From Diphasiastrum complanatum (Eukaryota > Streptophyta > Lycopodiopsida > Lycopodiales > Lycopodiaceae), in the NCBI GenBank assembly GCA_029204225.1, contig CM055099.1, forward strand, positions 55,800,386 through 55,864,385: a stretch of 64,000 bases of DNA, in the 5' to 3' direction. Position 1 is the first letter of the stretch; the number at the start of each line of letters is the position of its first letter. Shown here in pieces: positions 1-10,917 of the stretch. The notes beneath the pieces are model-generated. The model was not told the origin of the DNA, did not search any database, and saw only the letters and a program-made list of their open reading frames with translations. The position numbers and the translations under genes were made by a program.

Positions 1-403
1 CTTTTGCATTTCTGGAAAATCAGTCTACAATGAACTATTTGATGTTATTATTTCTGAACTTGCAATAGAGTCAAAGATGAATTCTGACGTTTTTGTTGCT
101 TCCAGTCACAATCACTTTTCTAACTCTCACTTTCTCTATATTGAATCTTGATCTATATATTATATATTTGCACAAATTATCTTGAACGGGCCTTGCAAGT
201 AGGACGTCCCTCAAGATATAATAAAAGATAGAATAATGAACTAAAACAAAACTAATTGCAAAATAAAGACGAGGTGATCTTTGAGGTGATCACCACAATC
301 TTTGCCTCAAAATGAACCACAATTTTTGCCTCAAAGTGAAAAGAATCTGTCAAATCATAAAAGAGAGATTGCAATTTAATATGGTAAAAAAGAAACGTTT
401 CCC
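1..403. other. AT-rich intergenic, nothing recognised
   Basis: I see no coding pattern on either strand and no recognisable element. It ends at a short tandem duplication. Confidence 0.5.
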
Positions 404-485
404 ATGAAACTCACTGTACGTCAATAGTCATTAGTGAGCATATGATGAAACTCACCGTACGTCAATAGTCATTAGTGAGCATATG
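404..485. repeat. Tandem duplication, 41-bp unit, two copies
   Basis: The unit starting ATGAAACTCAC at 404-444 is repeated at 445-485 with one base difference (ACTGTACG versus ACCGTACG). Near identity implies a recent local duplication. No coding role is seen. Confidence 0.9.
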
Positions 486-1372
486 ATTGATAGCTTACCG
501 CTTCATAACAAAGCTAAATACTAAAATAAACAAACTTGTTAATATAGTAATATAGCATTAATGGCAAATGTTAGATTAGTCATGCATACTTAAGCAAACA
601 TTTGGGAGTGGCTTAAGTTCCATTTCCCTTCCTTATTTGAAGGTTGCTTTATTGTGATGTGATAGAATTCAAGTTGATGACAATGTCAATTAAAAGTCTT
701 CAAATTCACATGCATGGACTAGCTATATTGAGAGTTTTTTAATATTTAGCATGGTGTCACAAGGAAGTTTGATAAGTGGTAGAGGGTCCACATGTCATCT
801 TTCCATGTGTTTCACAAAGATAGCATTATACGTGGCAAGACATAACAATTAAGTAACTAGGTACATTTGTAGAGGGAGGCCATTGAATAGGTTCATTGAC
901 CTCTTGGCAAATGCACATGTAATTTGAGTCAACTTGCGTTTACCCATCATGCAAAAGCTCTTGGTTTGAACACAAATTCACTATATTGAGACAATATTCA
1001 TATTCAATTTGAGACTTCTTACCACCTACAATTGATAAGCCAGGGAGATGAAAGTGATTGTTTTTAGCTAGTTGTGCCTATATTTTAAAAGAAATTTTAA
1101 AATGGAAAACTTTTCATTTGAAAGTTAGTAAGTTAGATAGCCATAATCTTAGAAATTGAGACTATATTCGTTTTTAGAGATGTTTTAGCCTTCTAAGAGA
1201 ATTACAAATTTTCATGAACCTTTTCAGTATTGATTACTCTACATCATAATTGTACGATTGAGTCTCTTTGAGCTTGGATTTTAGAAAATTATAATTACAA
1301 CCACCAACTATATAAGATTCATTTACAGTCTCACTAACAATTATGCTCACTTAATCTTGTATAGACAACAAT
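486..1372. other. AT-rich intergenic, nothing recognised
   Basis: No ORF of interest, RNA gene or retroelement motif was recognised in this stretch. Confidence 0.5.
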
Positions 1373-1780
1373 CAATCTCATGTGATCCATATACTTAACA
1401 GTTAAATGTTCTAAATCATCACCATCAAGTCCATTTATGGCTTTAAGCTTTACAAAAATCTTTTTGATTCATGAATTTCAACATGTAGCTATAAAATCAT
1501 CCAATTGATAGTTTATTTGAAATGTTTTGTGATTTGGATAACATACATCATATGTTAGTAGGCACGGAGCTAAAAGTCTATCACATTTCACAAAACTTGA
1601 GCTAAAACTATTGTGCAATCTCATGTGATCCATATACTTAATACTTAAATTTTCTAAATCATCACCATCAAGTCTATTTTGGCTTTAAGCTTTACAAAAA
1701 ACTTCTTATTTGATTCATGAATTACAATATGTAGCTATAAAATCATCCAATTGATAGTTTAATTGATATTTTTTGTGACC
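1373..1780. repeat. Direct duplication of a ~160-bp AT-rich block
   Basis: 1373-1532 and 1616-1780 both start CAATCTCATGTGATCCATA and stay collinear to TTTTGTGA, with scattered substitutions and small indels. An 83-bp spacer separates them. The divergence suggests an older duplication than the one at 404-485. Confidence 0.8.
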
Positions 1781-3300
1781 CTATTTCTAAACCGCCTATG
1801 TTGCTTTGCTGAGCTGGTCCTGCAAATTTTGGACCTAGGCCTGGCTCTCTACTTTCTCTCTTTCTCTCTCTTTTTCCAGTTGCGCAACCTGATCAGTCAA
1901 GGCCTACAGCGTTTGCCCTACCACCAATTGGCCGTGCGATTGTTTAGTTTCTCATTCATTGAGCAGCTTGTGAAGTTGTTGGAGGCCCGTTAAGACTGTC
2001 TAGCAACCTAGTGCCTGAGTATCTCAGCCTGCCGAAGGTGGCATGGTTAGAATGGGTGGCGGGAGTGTGTAGTAAGGGAGATGGAGGTACTGATAGGAAG
2101 CACAAATTGTAGAAGAGACCAACTGGGCCACACTCGAGTGCCAAAACATCAACCAAATAGTAAGAGTGATCAACCTAGATGAGGACTCTCCTTCGTTTAC
2201 AAATGAGTTGTCAAATAGGGTAGGATTGCAGCATGTGCCCCAACCATCGGAACTAGACTACCCTATGCATTTGAGAGAGATAGTGTAATTCCCAGCTATC
2301 ATACCCAAAATCAATGGCCAGAAATATAGAAGACTTTGTAGAACACAAGAGGAACCATACCATAAGGAGGAAAATGCTTCTGATATGGAATGCAAGATTG
2401 ATGAAATGAATGCACCCCTACAGCTACCTAAGCCAGATCCACTGGAGTAGAAATCATGGGAATACCCCTCAAGATAGACGAATTGAAACTAGTGACAACA
2501 GACCCCCGACACACTCAATAAAAAAAACTTGTACCCATACAGGCTAGGGTGAGAGTACTGACGATAACCCGAAGTGAGTTACGAGCAGACCCCCCTATGA
2601 ACGAGTGGATGAAAAAGAGTGCACGGCAGGTGACTCCTAGTAAGACCACTAAGTCTGAGAAGGTAGTACCCTCGATATATAGTGATCAAAGCAATCAAAT
2701 TGTATATCTAAATGAAAACAATGAGAGTGATTTGGAATGGGAAGAAATAGATGAACCAGTTTGAATAACCCCTATAAACTATCCCCCTAGATCCAGGCAC
2801 ATAAACTCTTCTCACATGACTTATGGAAGCGAAATTATTAGACCTCTTATCATTGATGACATTGATCAAGAATCCTATGGCATACAAGACCTATTCAAAG
2901 AACATGAGAATATAGTAAGTGCATATGCAGTGATGCACCCTATTGAAAATGAGTGCCTAAACTCTAGTAGAGAACCACCAAAGATAATAGTTGATACATT
3001 ACATTGGGAGATGACATACAAGGCTATGGCTCTGAAATTGATATTAATGGTGGAAGGCCCAACTCAAAAATTAGGGAAGAGAGGAGAAATGTCATATCTG
3101 ACAATGAGGAATCCTATAATATAGAAAGGATATTCAATATAGAAGATGTAGACCTTCTATTTCAGCCACCAGAAAGACAAAACTATATAAAACAGTTATG
3201 GGATTTGAGCCCTTTATCCCCCTACTCTTCACATCATGCCAGATCTTATGAATGTCCAGATAACAAGATTGATGCAGGGTAGCCAATATCATGAAAGACT
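1781..3300 (+). pseudogene. Decayed coding-like stretch, family not recognised
   Basis: Plus-strand frames at 2549-2764, 2816-3124 and 3004-3282 have biased, mostly acidic composition (for example SDLEWEEIDEPV and IERIFNIEDVDLLFQPPE), but no frame stays open and no catalytic motif is visible. The 2816 and 3004 frames differ by one base of phase, as if a single reading frame shifted near 3000. The style resembles the acidic part of retroelement polyproteins, such as the split ORF at 36-42 kb, but I found no alignable motif. It could be a gag remnant or an unrelated pseudogene. I assign no function. Confidence 0.3.
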
Positions 3301-3840
3301 TACCCTTACCTTTGATATCACCTAGGGGATTAAGGAAAAGTAGGAAATTTTAATTTTAATTCATTTTGTTATGTTGCTGACCTTGTTATTTGGTGAGGTT
3401 CTCTTCGTTATAGATGTTGTTAAAAGGAAAAGAGAAAAAAAAATGATAAATCGAAATGATTTCCTTGCTTGGGGCTATGTTATTGTATGCCTTAACTCTT
3501 TTTGAAGTGCAAAAATTGGATGATCCAAATATTAATTGCACCCACCACCACTGACGCATCATATAGACACAGTGTGCTTGAACCATCCATTGCAAGCTCA
3601 AACAGTTGCATTCATGCATTGCAATCAAATCTGAAAAGAATAATGGGCATATCTTTCGCATTGTTAAAATGGGCATATGTGTGATTGTTTAGGAGTATCA
3701 ATGGGGCGGGTATGAGAGGAAAGATTGGGTAACAAAAAATACAAGGGGAAAGGAGAGTGATGTATATAATGTTTATACGAAAAAAAAGAAAGAATGGAAA
3801 AATGAGAGGAAAGAGCTATATGACTTACTTACAGAAACTT
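3301..3840. other. Intergenic, nothing recognised
   Basis: AT-rich sequence with a few purine runs. No convincing coding or RNA feature. Confidence 0.45.
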
Positions 3841-4695
3841 ATGCTAATGGTTGATGTTGGTTTCAAAAAACCCACCTTGCATCTTCACATACAATGTTTA
3901 CTCACATAGACACATTAATGCAAAATGATGTTTACTCACATAGACACATTAATGCATAATGATGTGCATCCATGCCTTTCTGATAAACTTGCATCTTCAT
4001 ACCTCTCTATGCATGGGTGAAATTGGGCATATCTCGTAATATTGATGGGAATGGGTGCATATGCCACAGTAGGAACACATGGTCGGAATGTTTTATGCAG
4101 GAATGAAGGTACCACTTATTAAGAAGACTGATGCAGATAGAGCACTTGGTAGCTGAACTCACAAGCTAATCGACAAAGGAAGATGGTTAGCATCATAGAT
4201 TGATACTACAACGAATGCAACTGACAACACTTGAAACCCGAGATTCTGGATCTGCCGCATGGGGACCATGTATGATAATGGTTGATGTTGATTTCAAAAA
4301 ACCCACCTTGCATCTTCACATACAATGTTTACTCACATACACACATTAATGCAGAATGATGTTTACTCACATAGAAACATTAATGTAGAATGATGTGCAT
4401 CCATGCCTTTCTGATAAACTTGCATCTTCATACCTCTCTATGCATGGGCATATCTCGTAATACTGATGGGAAGGGGTGCATATGCCACAACAGGAACACA
4501 TGGTTGAAATGGTTTATGCAGGAAGGAAGGTACCACTTATTAAGAAGACTGATGCAAATAGAGCACTTGGTAGCTGAACTCACAAGCTGATTGACAAAGG
4601 AAGATGGTTAGCATCACAGATTGATACTACAACGGATGCAACTGACAACACTTGAAACCAGAGATTCTGGATCCATCGCATGGGGACCATGCAAC
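3841..4695. repeat. Tandem duplication, ~431-bp unit, two copies
   Basis: Copy 1 (3841-4271) and copy 2 (4272 to about 4692) are collinear over essentially the whole unit, from AATGGTTGATGTTG to GGGGACCATG, with a few per cent substitutions. Each unit carries a nested duplication of about 34 bp starting TGTTTACTCACATAGA (copies at about 3895 and 3929 in unit 1). A short frame giving QIDTTTDATDNT hints at a former coding sequence, but no family is recognised. Confidence 0.88.
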
Positions 4696-5689
4696 CCAGT
4701 GGAGATCACCTATGTTAGCCGAATTTTTGACACCAAAAATCAAGCTAATTTTGGAGCTAATTTTGCTATGATATAGAAATTGGCATGAAAAAGCCGCAAA
4801 ATTTCGATGTAAAATGGCTGGAAATCGCCAATAGAGAGGGATCCAGCCTGTCCGTAATGTGGCTAGAGGAAATTATGGCCTTTAAAATTTTTGACGACCT
4901 ATAAAAAAAACAGCCTTCAAAATTTTTGACGGCCTTTAAAAAATCGGCTTATAGTATGGTTTCGGCTACTACGCCAAAATCTTGCAATGTACTATGATTT
5001 TTGATACTAATATAAAAACCGAATTACCTTGTTTTCATGTCTGATGCTCAGTGAGGAGAGGGGGCTCAATCACCAACAATACGGAATTGTGAGTAAAAAA
5101 ATAACAATGGTTACAAAATGAAAAATCAAGGGGAAGGTCAAATGGAAAGGAGAACTCAATTGATAGCTAAATGGGCCATGACCAAGGTCTAAAGGGAATA
5201 GCCACATGACACCTAAAAGACTAACTCCATTAGACATATGCTAAGAAGGCCAAATCAATTGTCAAAAAGAGATTGGAAGACCCCTAATTGGGAATATAAT
5301 ATGGTTAGTCAAGCAATTAAAAAGCAAATGGGTATGGCAATTGCTTCTAATTGGCACATGGAAAAGGGGCCAGCATAATTTAATGCTACCAAAGGGTAAA
5401 AGGGTTAATCTACTAGGTGCCATGGCCCTAAAAGCAGCATGTGAATTTGCAAGGTGCCTTTCCAATAAAAAAATAGAAGAAAAAATCAAATCACAATCAA
5501 TGCCCTATGCAAAGCTGTAAAAAGATAAAGAAAAGGAATGGCTATTTGAAAGGGGAGGTGGGCCTCAACTCCATAAAAGGAACTTCACGTTTATTGCCTT
5601 TAGCTACCAACGCATTCTAATATGCTGAGTTTTCTGCCTGTTTAGAAATGTGTTCTCTGAATGGCTCTCTCTCTTGTCATTTCACCTTG
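4696..5689. other. Intergenic with a small internal repeat
   Basis: No gene recognised. A 22-bp block (CCTTTAAAATTTTTGACGAC and one more dinucleotide) at 4879-4900 recurs at 4914-4935 with three changes. The rest is AT-rich without clear structure. Confidence 0.45.
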
Positions 5690-6012
5690 AAGATTCATTT
5701 GCATCCAATATCTTTCTTGAACTCCACCAATCTCCATGTTCCATTTTTCATAAGAGCTTGATACTCCATTGCTTGGATCCACTCCTCTTTCTTCCTTGCT
5801 TATCTACACATGTAGGTTCATCAAAAAGAGGTTAGGAAAGCAACATAATTTCCAAAAACTATTTGCTTACCCTTTTCGTCATATGTGAGCCTTGAAGGCA
5901 TTTGTCGTTCCCTTGATGTCCTCCTTGGCTTTTGACTTAATGATGGACCTTCATGATCACCATCCAAAGTAGGATCCTTTACATCAACATCAAGAATGTT
6001 AGATCTATGCAA
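5690..6012 (-). pseudogene. Ty1/copia pol fragment: linker and start of reverse transcriptase
   Basis: Read on the minus strand, the 6012-5824 frame gives PSRLTYDEKGKQI, the basic linker between integrase and reverse transcriptase in copia elements; compare RRLTYEVRGKQVE in the 59-62 kb element. After a frame change near 5820 it continues with KEEWIQAMEYQALM and NGTWRLVEF, matching the first conserved block of copia RT. A stop replaces the Trp of the GCKWIF block. Only about 100 codons survive. The fragment abuts LTR-derived sequence at about 6013, so it is a rearranged remnant without function. Confidence 0.75.
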
Positions 6013-7085
6013 GAGGGATTGGTTGTCAGATCCTCAAGAGGGATTGGTTGTCAGATTACTTGATCTATCAATCTACTTCAGATTAAGATCAATCTAGATC
6101 AATTCTAGACACAAAATCCTAACAAGAACAATCATTAATTGAAGGTAAGTGTACTTTCTGGTTTCACACGTGTGAAACACTGTCTGAGTATGGACTCCAA
6201 CCTGAAAATCAAGTACACATTGATAGAACCTCAAAACAATCAAAACAAATGGAGACAAATGGAGAGAATCACTCAAAATTGCTTCCAAAACCAAGATTGG
6301 TGTCTCACACTGATTATGGCCAAATGTGGCTCTATATATACAATAAGTGGGAGCTCGTGGTACTGATCATCCCTTTGATCCCACATGTGTGAAGGTGCTT
6401 TGTCATATGATGATTCATCATGCAAAATTGACACTTGGACAAAACCTTCTATTTTGAGCACTTTTGGTCCATTTTCCTTCTATATGGAGATCTACTTGAA
6501 AATCTTCTAGAAGTCAAAATTCGTCTACTTCAGCTTATTCCACACATGTGAGCTGTCCTCTACACATGGGATGTGACACCCAACCAAAGGATGTGGCTCA
6601 TGCAAGCAATAGACTGATGTCAAGTGTCATATGCCTAGGAAACTAGTTTTTGGCCTTTTTAGCCACTAGAACTTGAATTAAATCATATGTACAACCTATA
6701 TGATTATTGTACATGACAAGTACACTATTTCACATGTGGGAACAGGCTCCACACATGTGTGTTTATCTATATACAAGATTTTTGGCCTCTACCAAGCTTA
6801 TTTTTGCATTTTTCACGCTTGTTTCCAATGGCACATGCACATAACATATACAATACTGGAGCATGCTAGATTGGATTCTACACCAAAATCAAGTTTCTTG
6901 CATATGTAGATTGGATCTTTTGTAGATCAAAACTCTAATTAGGATTATATTCTTCATCAATTCTTATTTCACACATTACATGTTGGATTTTGCCGACTTT
7001 TAGAGCATTGGAAATTCCTAAGTGGTGGCTACAAGATTGCATATCAAGTTTTAGGCATTTGCATGTCGATTTTGAGATATTCATT
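6013..7085 (-). mobile_element. Copia LTR-derived block, inverted relative to 7991-9320
   Basis: The reverse complement is collinear with 7991-8660 and 8821-9275, including the TATA-like GTATATATAG stretch, the GTTTCACACGTGTGAAAC palindrome (6161-6178) and CTGACAACCAATCCCTCTTG near its end. Its outer part (about 6860-7085) also matches 12930-13150 in reverse complement. The LTR is therefore about 1 kb long in this family. The block is truncated at about 6013, where it is joined to the pol fragment, so no PBS follows. The exact LTR start was not resolved. Confidence 0.75.
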
Positions 7086-7268
7086 TTTTTGTGATTTTGT
7101 CAAAAACTTAATTTTGACTGGATCTCTAGATTGTGAGGTTACTGAACTTCATTTGAGAATTGAGAAGTTTCATATCTTTGTGATTTTTTTTCGAAAACAT
7201 TTTTTGTTGTTCAAAGAAGTGCTTTGTGCATTGACATAGGTTGAAAGAAAGGATCAAGTCATTGCTAC

Positions 7269-7990
7269 ATGGCTACATCAAGTGGAGTCATGTTGGAAGC
7301 CAATGATAGGCTTACCTCAAGTAACTATTCATTGTGGAAAGTGAGGATGGAATCACTTCTTGAGATGAATGATGTTTTGGATATTGTTGTAGGTTTGAAG
7401 GAGAGACCATCAACACAACAAGATCAAGTGAGGTACAAGAGGGCCAAAAAATCTCTACACATAATAAAGATGAATGTTACCAATGAGCTTCTTAGTGACA
7501 ATGGTGGTGAGTACATATCTACCAAGTTTAAGGCTTTTTGTGATGAGCATGGGATCAAGAGAGAGTATACGACATCAAAGACCCCACAACAAAATGGAGT
7601 GGCTGAAAGGAAGAATAGGACAGTCACTTTATGTGAAAGTGCTAAAGCCATGAGGTTAAGTGCTAATCTTGGTAAGCCATTTTGGGATCAAGCATTGTTG
7701 CATGCTAATTTCTTCAGCAATAGGTGGCCGAGTGCTATTTTGGATGGAAGGACACCTTTTGAGATGCTATTTAAGAGGAGGCCGAGTGTCAACTTTCTTA
7801 GAACTTTTGGATGCACATGCTATGTCAACATTACTCTTGATGATAGGACCAAGGAGGATCCATTTTCAAGGAAAGGTATATTTGTTAGATATAGTGAAGT
7901 GAGTAAATCCTACAAGGTTTAGATGTCATTTTTTATGAGGGGAACATTCCAAAGTATCTTCAAGCATTATTGATGGTGATGTGGATGGAT
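7269..7990 (+). pseudogene. In-frame gag-integrase deletion chimera (copia)
   Basis: This 217-codon ORF starts with a typical copia gag N-terminus (NYSLWKVRMESLL, residues about 19-31) and runs to about residue 75. It then jumps in frame straight into the integrase core at SDNGGEYISTKF, followed by NGVAERKNR, which carries the second Asp and the catalytic Glu region. The end of gag, the zinc knuckle, the protease and the start of integrase are missing. After the stop at 7922, a shifted frame (DVIFYEGNIPKYLQ, to about 7990) continues the segment that follows integrase. The 7086-7268 stretch is probably untranslated leader. A clean in-frame junction suggests a single deletion or template switch. 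No function is expected. Confidence 0.8.
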
Positions 7991-8660
7991 CTTGTGAAAA
8001 ATGCAAAAATAAGCTTGGTAGAGGCCAAAAATCTTGTATATAGATAAACACACATGTGTGGAGCCTGTTCCCACGTGTGAAAATAGTGTACTTGTCATGT
8101 ACCATAATCATATAGGTTGTACATATGATTTAATTCAAGTTCTAGTGGCTAAAAAGGCCAAAAACTAGTTTTCTAGACATATGACACATGACATCAGTCT
8201 ATTGCTTGCATGAGCCACATCCTTTGGTTAGGTGTCACATCCCATGTGTAGAGGACAGCTCACATGTGTTGAATAAGCTGAAGTAGACGAATTTTGACTT
8301 CTAGAAGATTTTCAGGTAGATCTCCATATAGAAGGAAAATGGACCAAAAGTGCTCAAAATAGAAAGTTTTGTCCAAGTGTCAGTTTTGCATGATGAATCA
8401 TCATATGACAAAGCACCTTCACACATGTGGGATCATAGGGATGATCAGTACCATGAGCTCCCACTTATTGTATATATAGAGCCACATTTGGCCATAATCA
8501 ATGTGAGACACCAATCGTGGTTTTGGAAGCAATTTTGAGTGATTCTCTCCATTAGTCTACATTTGTTTTGATTGTTTTGAAGTTCTATCAATGTGTACTT
8601 GATTTTTAGGTTGGAGTCCATACTCATACAATGTTTCACACGTGTGAAACCATAGCATCT
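7991..8660 (+). mobile_element. Copia LTR-derived block, plus orientation
   Basis: Matches the reverse complement of 6150-6830. It holds the TATA-like run near 8468 and a perfect 18-bp palindrome GTTTCACACGTGTGAAAC at 8633-8650. It is truncated on the left, where it joins the gag-integrase chimera, and passes at about 8655 into 165 bp with no match elsewhere in the window. Confidence 0.75.
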
Positions 8661-8820
8661 TAGAGATTGATCTTAAGGAACACATGAGAGAAACAATCAA
8701 TACAAGGCTTATATCTTGAGTCCAAAGACCTAGTAGTCAAATTTGACAACGAGGGATTTAGAATCAAGACATCAATCTATATTAGAGTGAATGAATCACA
8801 AATCTTGGTAGCAAGACATT

Positions 8821-9320
8821 CCATATAAGGAAAATGGACCAAAAGTGCTCAAAATAGAAGTTTTTGTCCAAGTGTCAGTTTCGCATGATGAATCATCATA
8901 TGACAAAGCACCTTCACACATGTGGGATCAAAGGGATGATCAGTATCATGAGCTCCCACTTATTGTATATATAGAGCCACATTTGGCCATAATCAGTGTG
9001 AGACACCAATCGTGGTTTTGAAAGCAATTTTGAGTGATTCTCTCCATTTGTCTCCATTTGTTTTGATTGTTTTGAGGTTTTATCAATGTGTACTTGATTT
9101 TCAGGTTGGAGTCCGTAATCAGACAGTGTTTCACATGTGTGAAACCAGAAAGTACACTTACCTTCAATTAATGATTGTTCTTGTTAGGATTTTGTGTCTA
9201 GAATTGATCTAGATTGATCTTAATCTGAAGTAGATTGATTGATCAAGTAATCTGACAACCAATCCCTCTTGAGGATCAGATTAGGATCCACTATTGGTCC
9301 TTTTTGTTCTTTTTTGCACA
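8821..9320 (+). mobile_element. Copia LTR (3' part of LTR), plus orientation
   Basis: 8821-9135 duplicates 8325-8650 (about 95% by eye). The sequence then continues to TTTTTTGCACA, directly followed by a tRNA primer-binding site, so 9320 is the LTR 3' end. A TATA-like GTATATATAG lies at 8965-8974 and the degenerate palindrome GTTTCACATGTGTGAAAC at 9128-9145. This is the 5' LTR of the defective element running to about 13155; its upstream boundary is obscured by the duplication. Confidence 0.78.
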
Positions 9321-9332
9321 TGGTATCAGAGC
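9321..9332 (+). other. Primer-binding site, initiator-Met tRNA type
   Basis: TGGTATCAGAGC, the usual plant copia/gypsy minus-strand priming site, directly abuts the LTR end CA at 9319-9320. Confidence 0.9.
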
Positions 9333-10917
9333 CTAGTACAAGAGGTTTTGTTGAAATTGATAGGGTTAATCCAAATCAAAGCCAAAATTAGTAGTTTTTT
9401 GGAAACTAGTCAAATTTTGTGTAGCGAGTTGGATTTGATAGCTATCCTCAAAATTTTTGGCCCAGATCTTGTTGTGGGCTGTAGGAACCCTTTTCACACG
9501 TGTGAGGCCATACAGATCTAGTTTTGACTGAGAAGTTTCAAAAATTTGTAGAATTTGACTCACATACCCAATTTGAGTGATTTTTGGTGCAAAATCAACC
9601 ATTTTCTATAGTGAATCTAATCCCTTTATAAGTCCTTGGATTAGATCAGCCAAAAAATTAAAATTGAAGCTTGAAATAGGTGCATTAATTGATCTTCTCT
9701 GATTTTTTGAGTGTATGTTGAAGTTAAGAGAGATTTTGCTAAAAAACATAGATTAAGGAGTGATATGCAAGGTGAGAGGTTGAAATCCATTGTACCATCA
9801 CTCTAGATTTGTTCAAGAGTGATAGGGTCAAGTTTAGAAGCATCAATTTGCTAGAAAACATCTTTGGATCTGTCCTCCAAGTGAAACCTTTGAGAGTTTC
9901 TAGTGCATATAGAGCATCTATGCAAATCTTTTGTAGAATTTGACATGGATTGGCTTCAATTGAGAGTTCTAGAAAAGAGATTGAGATCCAAGTCACATTG
10001 TTCAACCCTATTCAATTTGTTTGAGTGATTGTAAGGTCTGAAAAGAATTATTAAGGTGTCTATGACAAATGTGTAGAGAGAGATCCAATTTTCTAAGAGT
10101 TCCTTCCTTTGTAAAGGGCAAGATCTAGAAGCTCATTTTGTGTTGTTATTGGTGAAGAATTTGTCTTCTCCTATGTGATCAAATCTTTCTAAGTGGCATT
10201 AGATCTTTTAAGCACAATATCTTAGTGAGAAAAATCACAACTTTTGATTTTGAATTTCATTCCAAGTCGTAAAAGGTAGAGTAATTGGTGGAATCCAATA
10301 GGAGTGATTGAATTCAATTTGTTGAGCAAAAATTGACATAGAATGTATGAAACTCAAATTAGTTCTATTCAACTTTCTTTGTGAGAGTGTGAGGGTCAAT
10401 TTGTGATCCCATTGGATGTCTAGAATGAGGAGTCCATATTTGAGTATTCATGCATGGTTGAGATCTTTGTGAATCTCTAGTTGTCTAAATTTTTTAAGCT
10501 TTGTGAAAAATTGATGGTATAGTTTGTTGTCAAATCAAATCAAATTCATTCTAAATCTCAAGAGTGAGATTATTTGGGTCAAGAGTGAGTCCAAAAGAAA
10601 TGATTAAGCTTATTTTCATGTGTTTGAAACAAAACCCATCTTTTGTTCAAGAATCTCAAGTGTTGAGAGAACTAGTCAAGTGAAAAGAAAAATCTAGGTG
10701 TCAAATCTTTTCATATCCATTTCAACTTTCAAAAGAAAGAGTCATTGGTATTTGATGAGTCCAATAGGAGATTGGATCTGATTTCTTTTGTGATTTGATT
10801 CAAATATTGTGTGCTTTTGTCTTAGTGATCAAAGCAAAGTTTCCAAGTGACTAGTCATTAGTGTGAAGATTGATTCTTAGATTTGTGAGCTAGATCTTTA
10901 TAGATCATTCTAGATTA
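9333..10917 (+). other. Long untranslated leader of the defective copia element
   Basis: About 1.6 kb of T-rich sequence between the PBS and the first ORF, with many stops in all frames. Short recurring words such as CAAGAGTGA and GATTCAA give it a semi-repetitive texture. A CACACGTGTGAGG motif occurs near 9495. Confidence 0.55.

Noticed and set aside
404-4695. CRISPR-like arrays
   Set aside because: The repeats are two-copy tandem duplications without regular spacers, in a eukaryotic context.
8350-9212. Repeated 60-75-codon ORFs on both strands
   Set aside because: They fall inside LTR-derived repeats and recur wherever the LTR does; they are by-products of the repeat.
9321-9332. TGGTATCAGAGC as part of a tRNA-Met gene
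   Set aside because: It lies next to LTR ends here and at the other sites, with no tRNA body; it is a primer-binding site.
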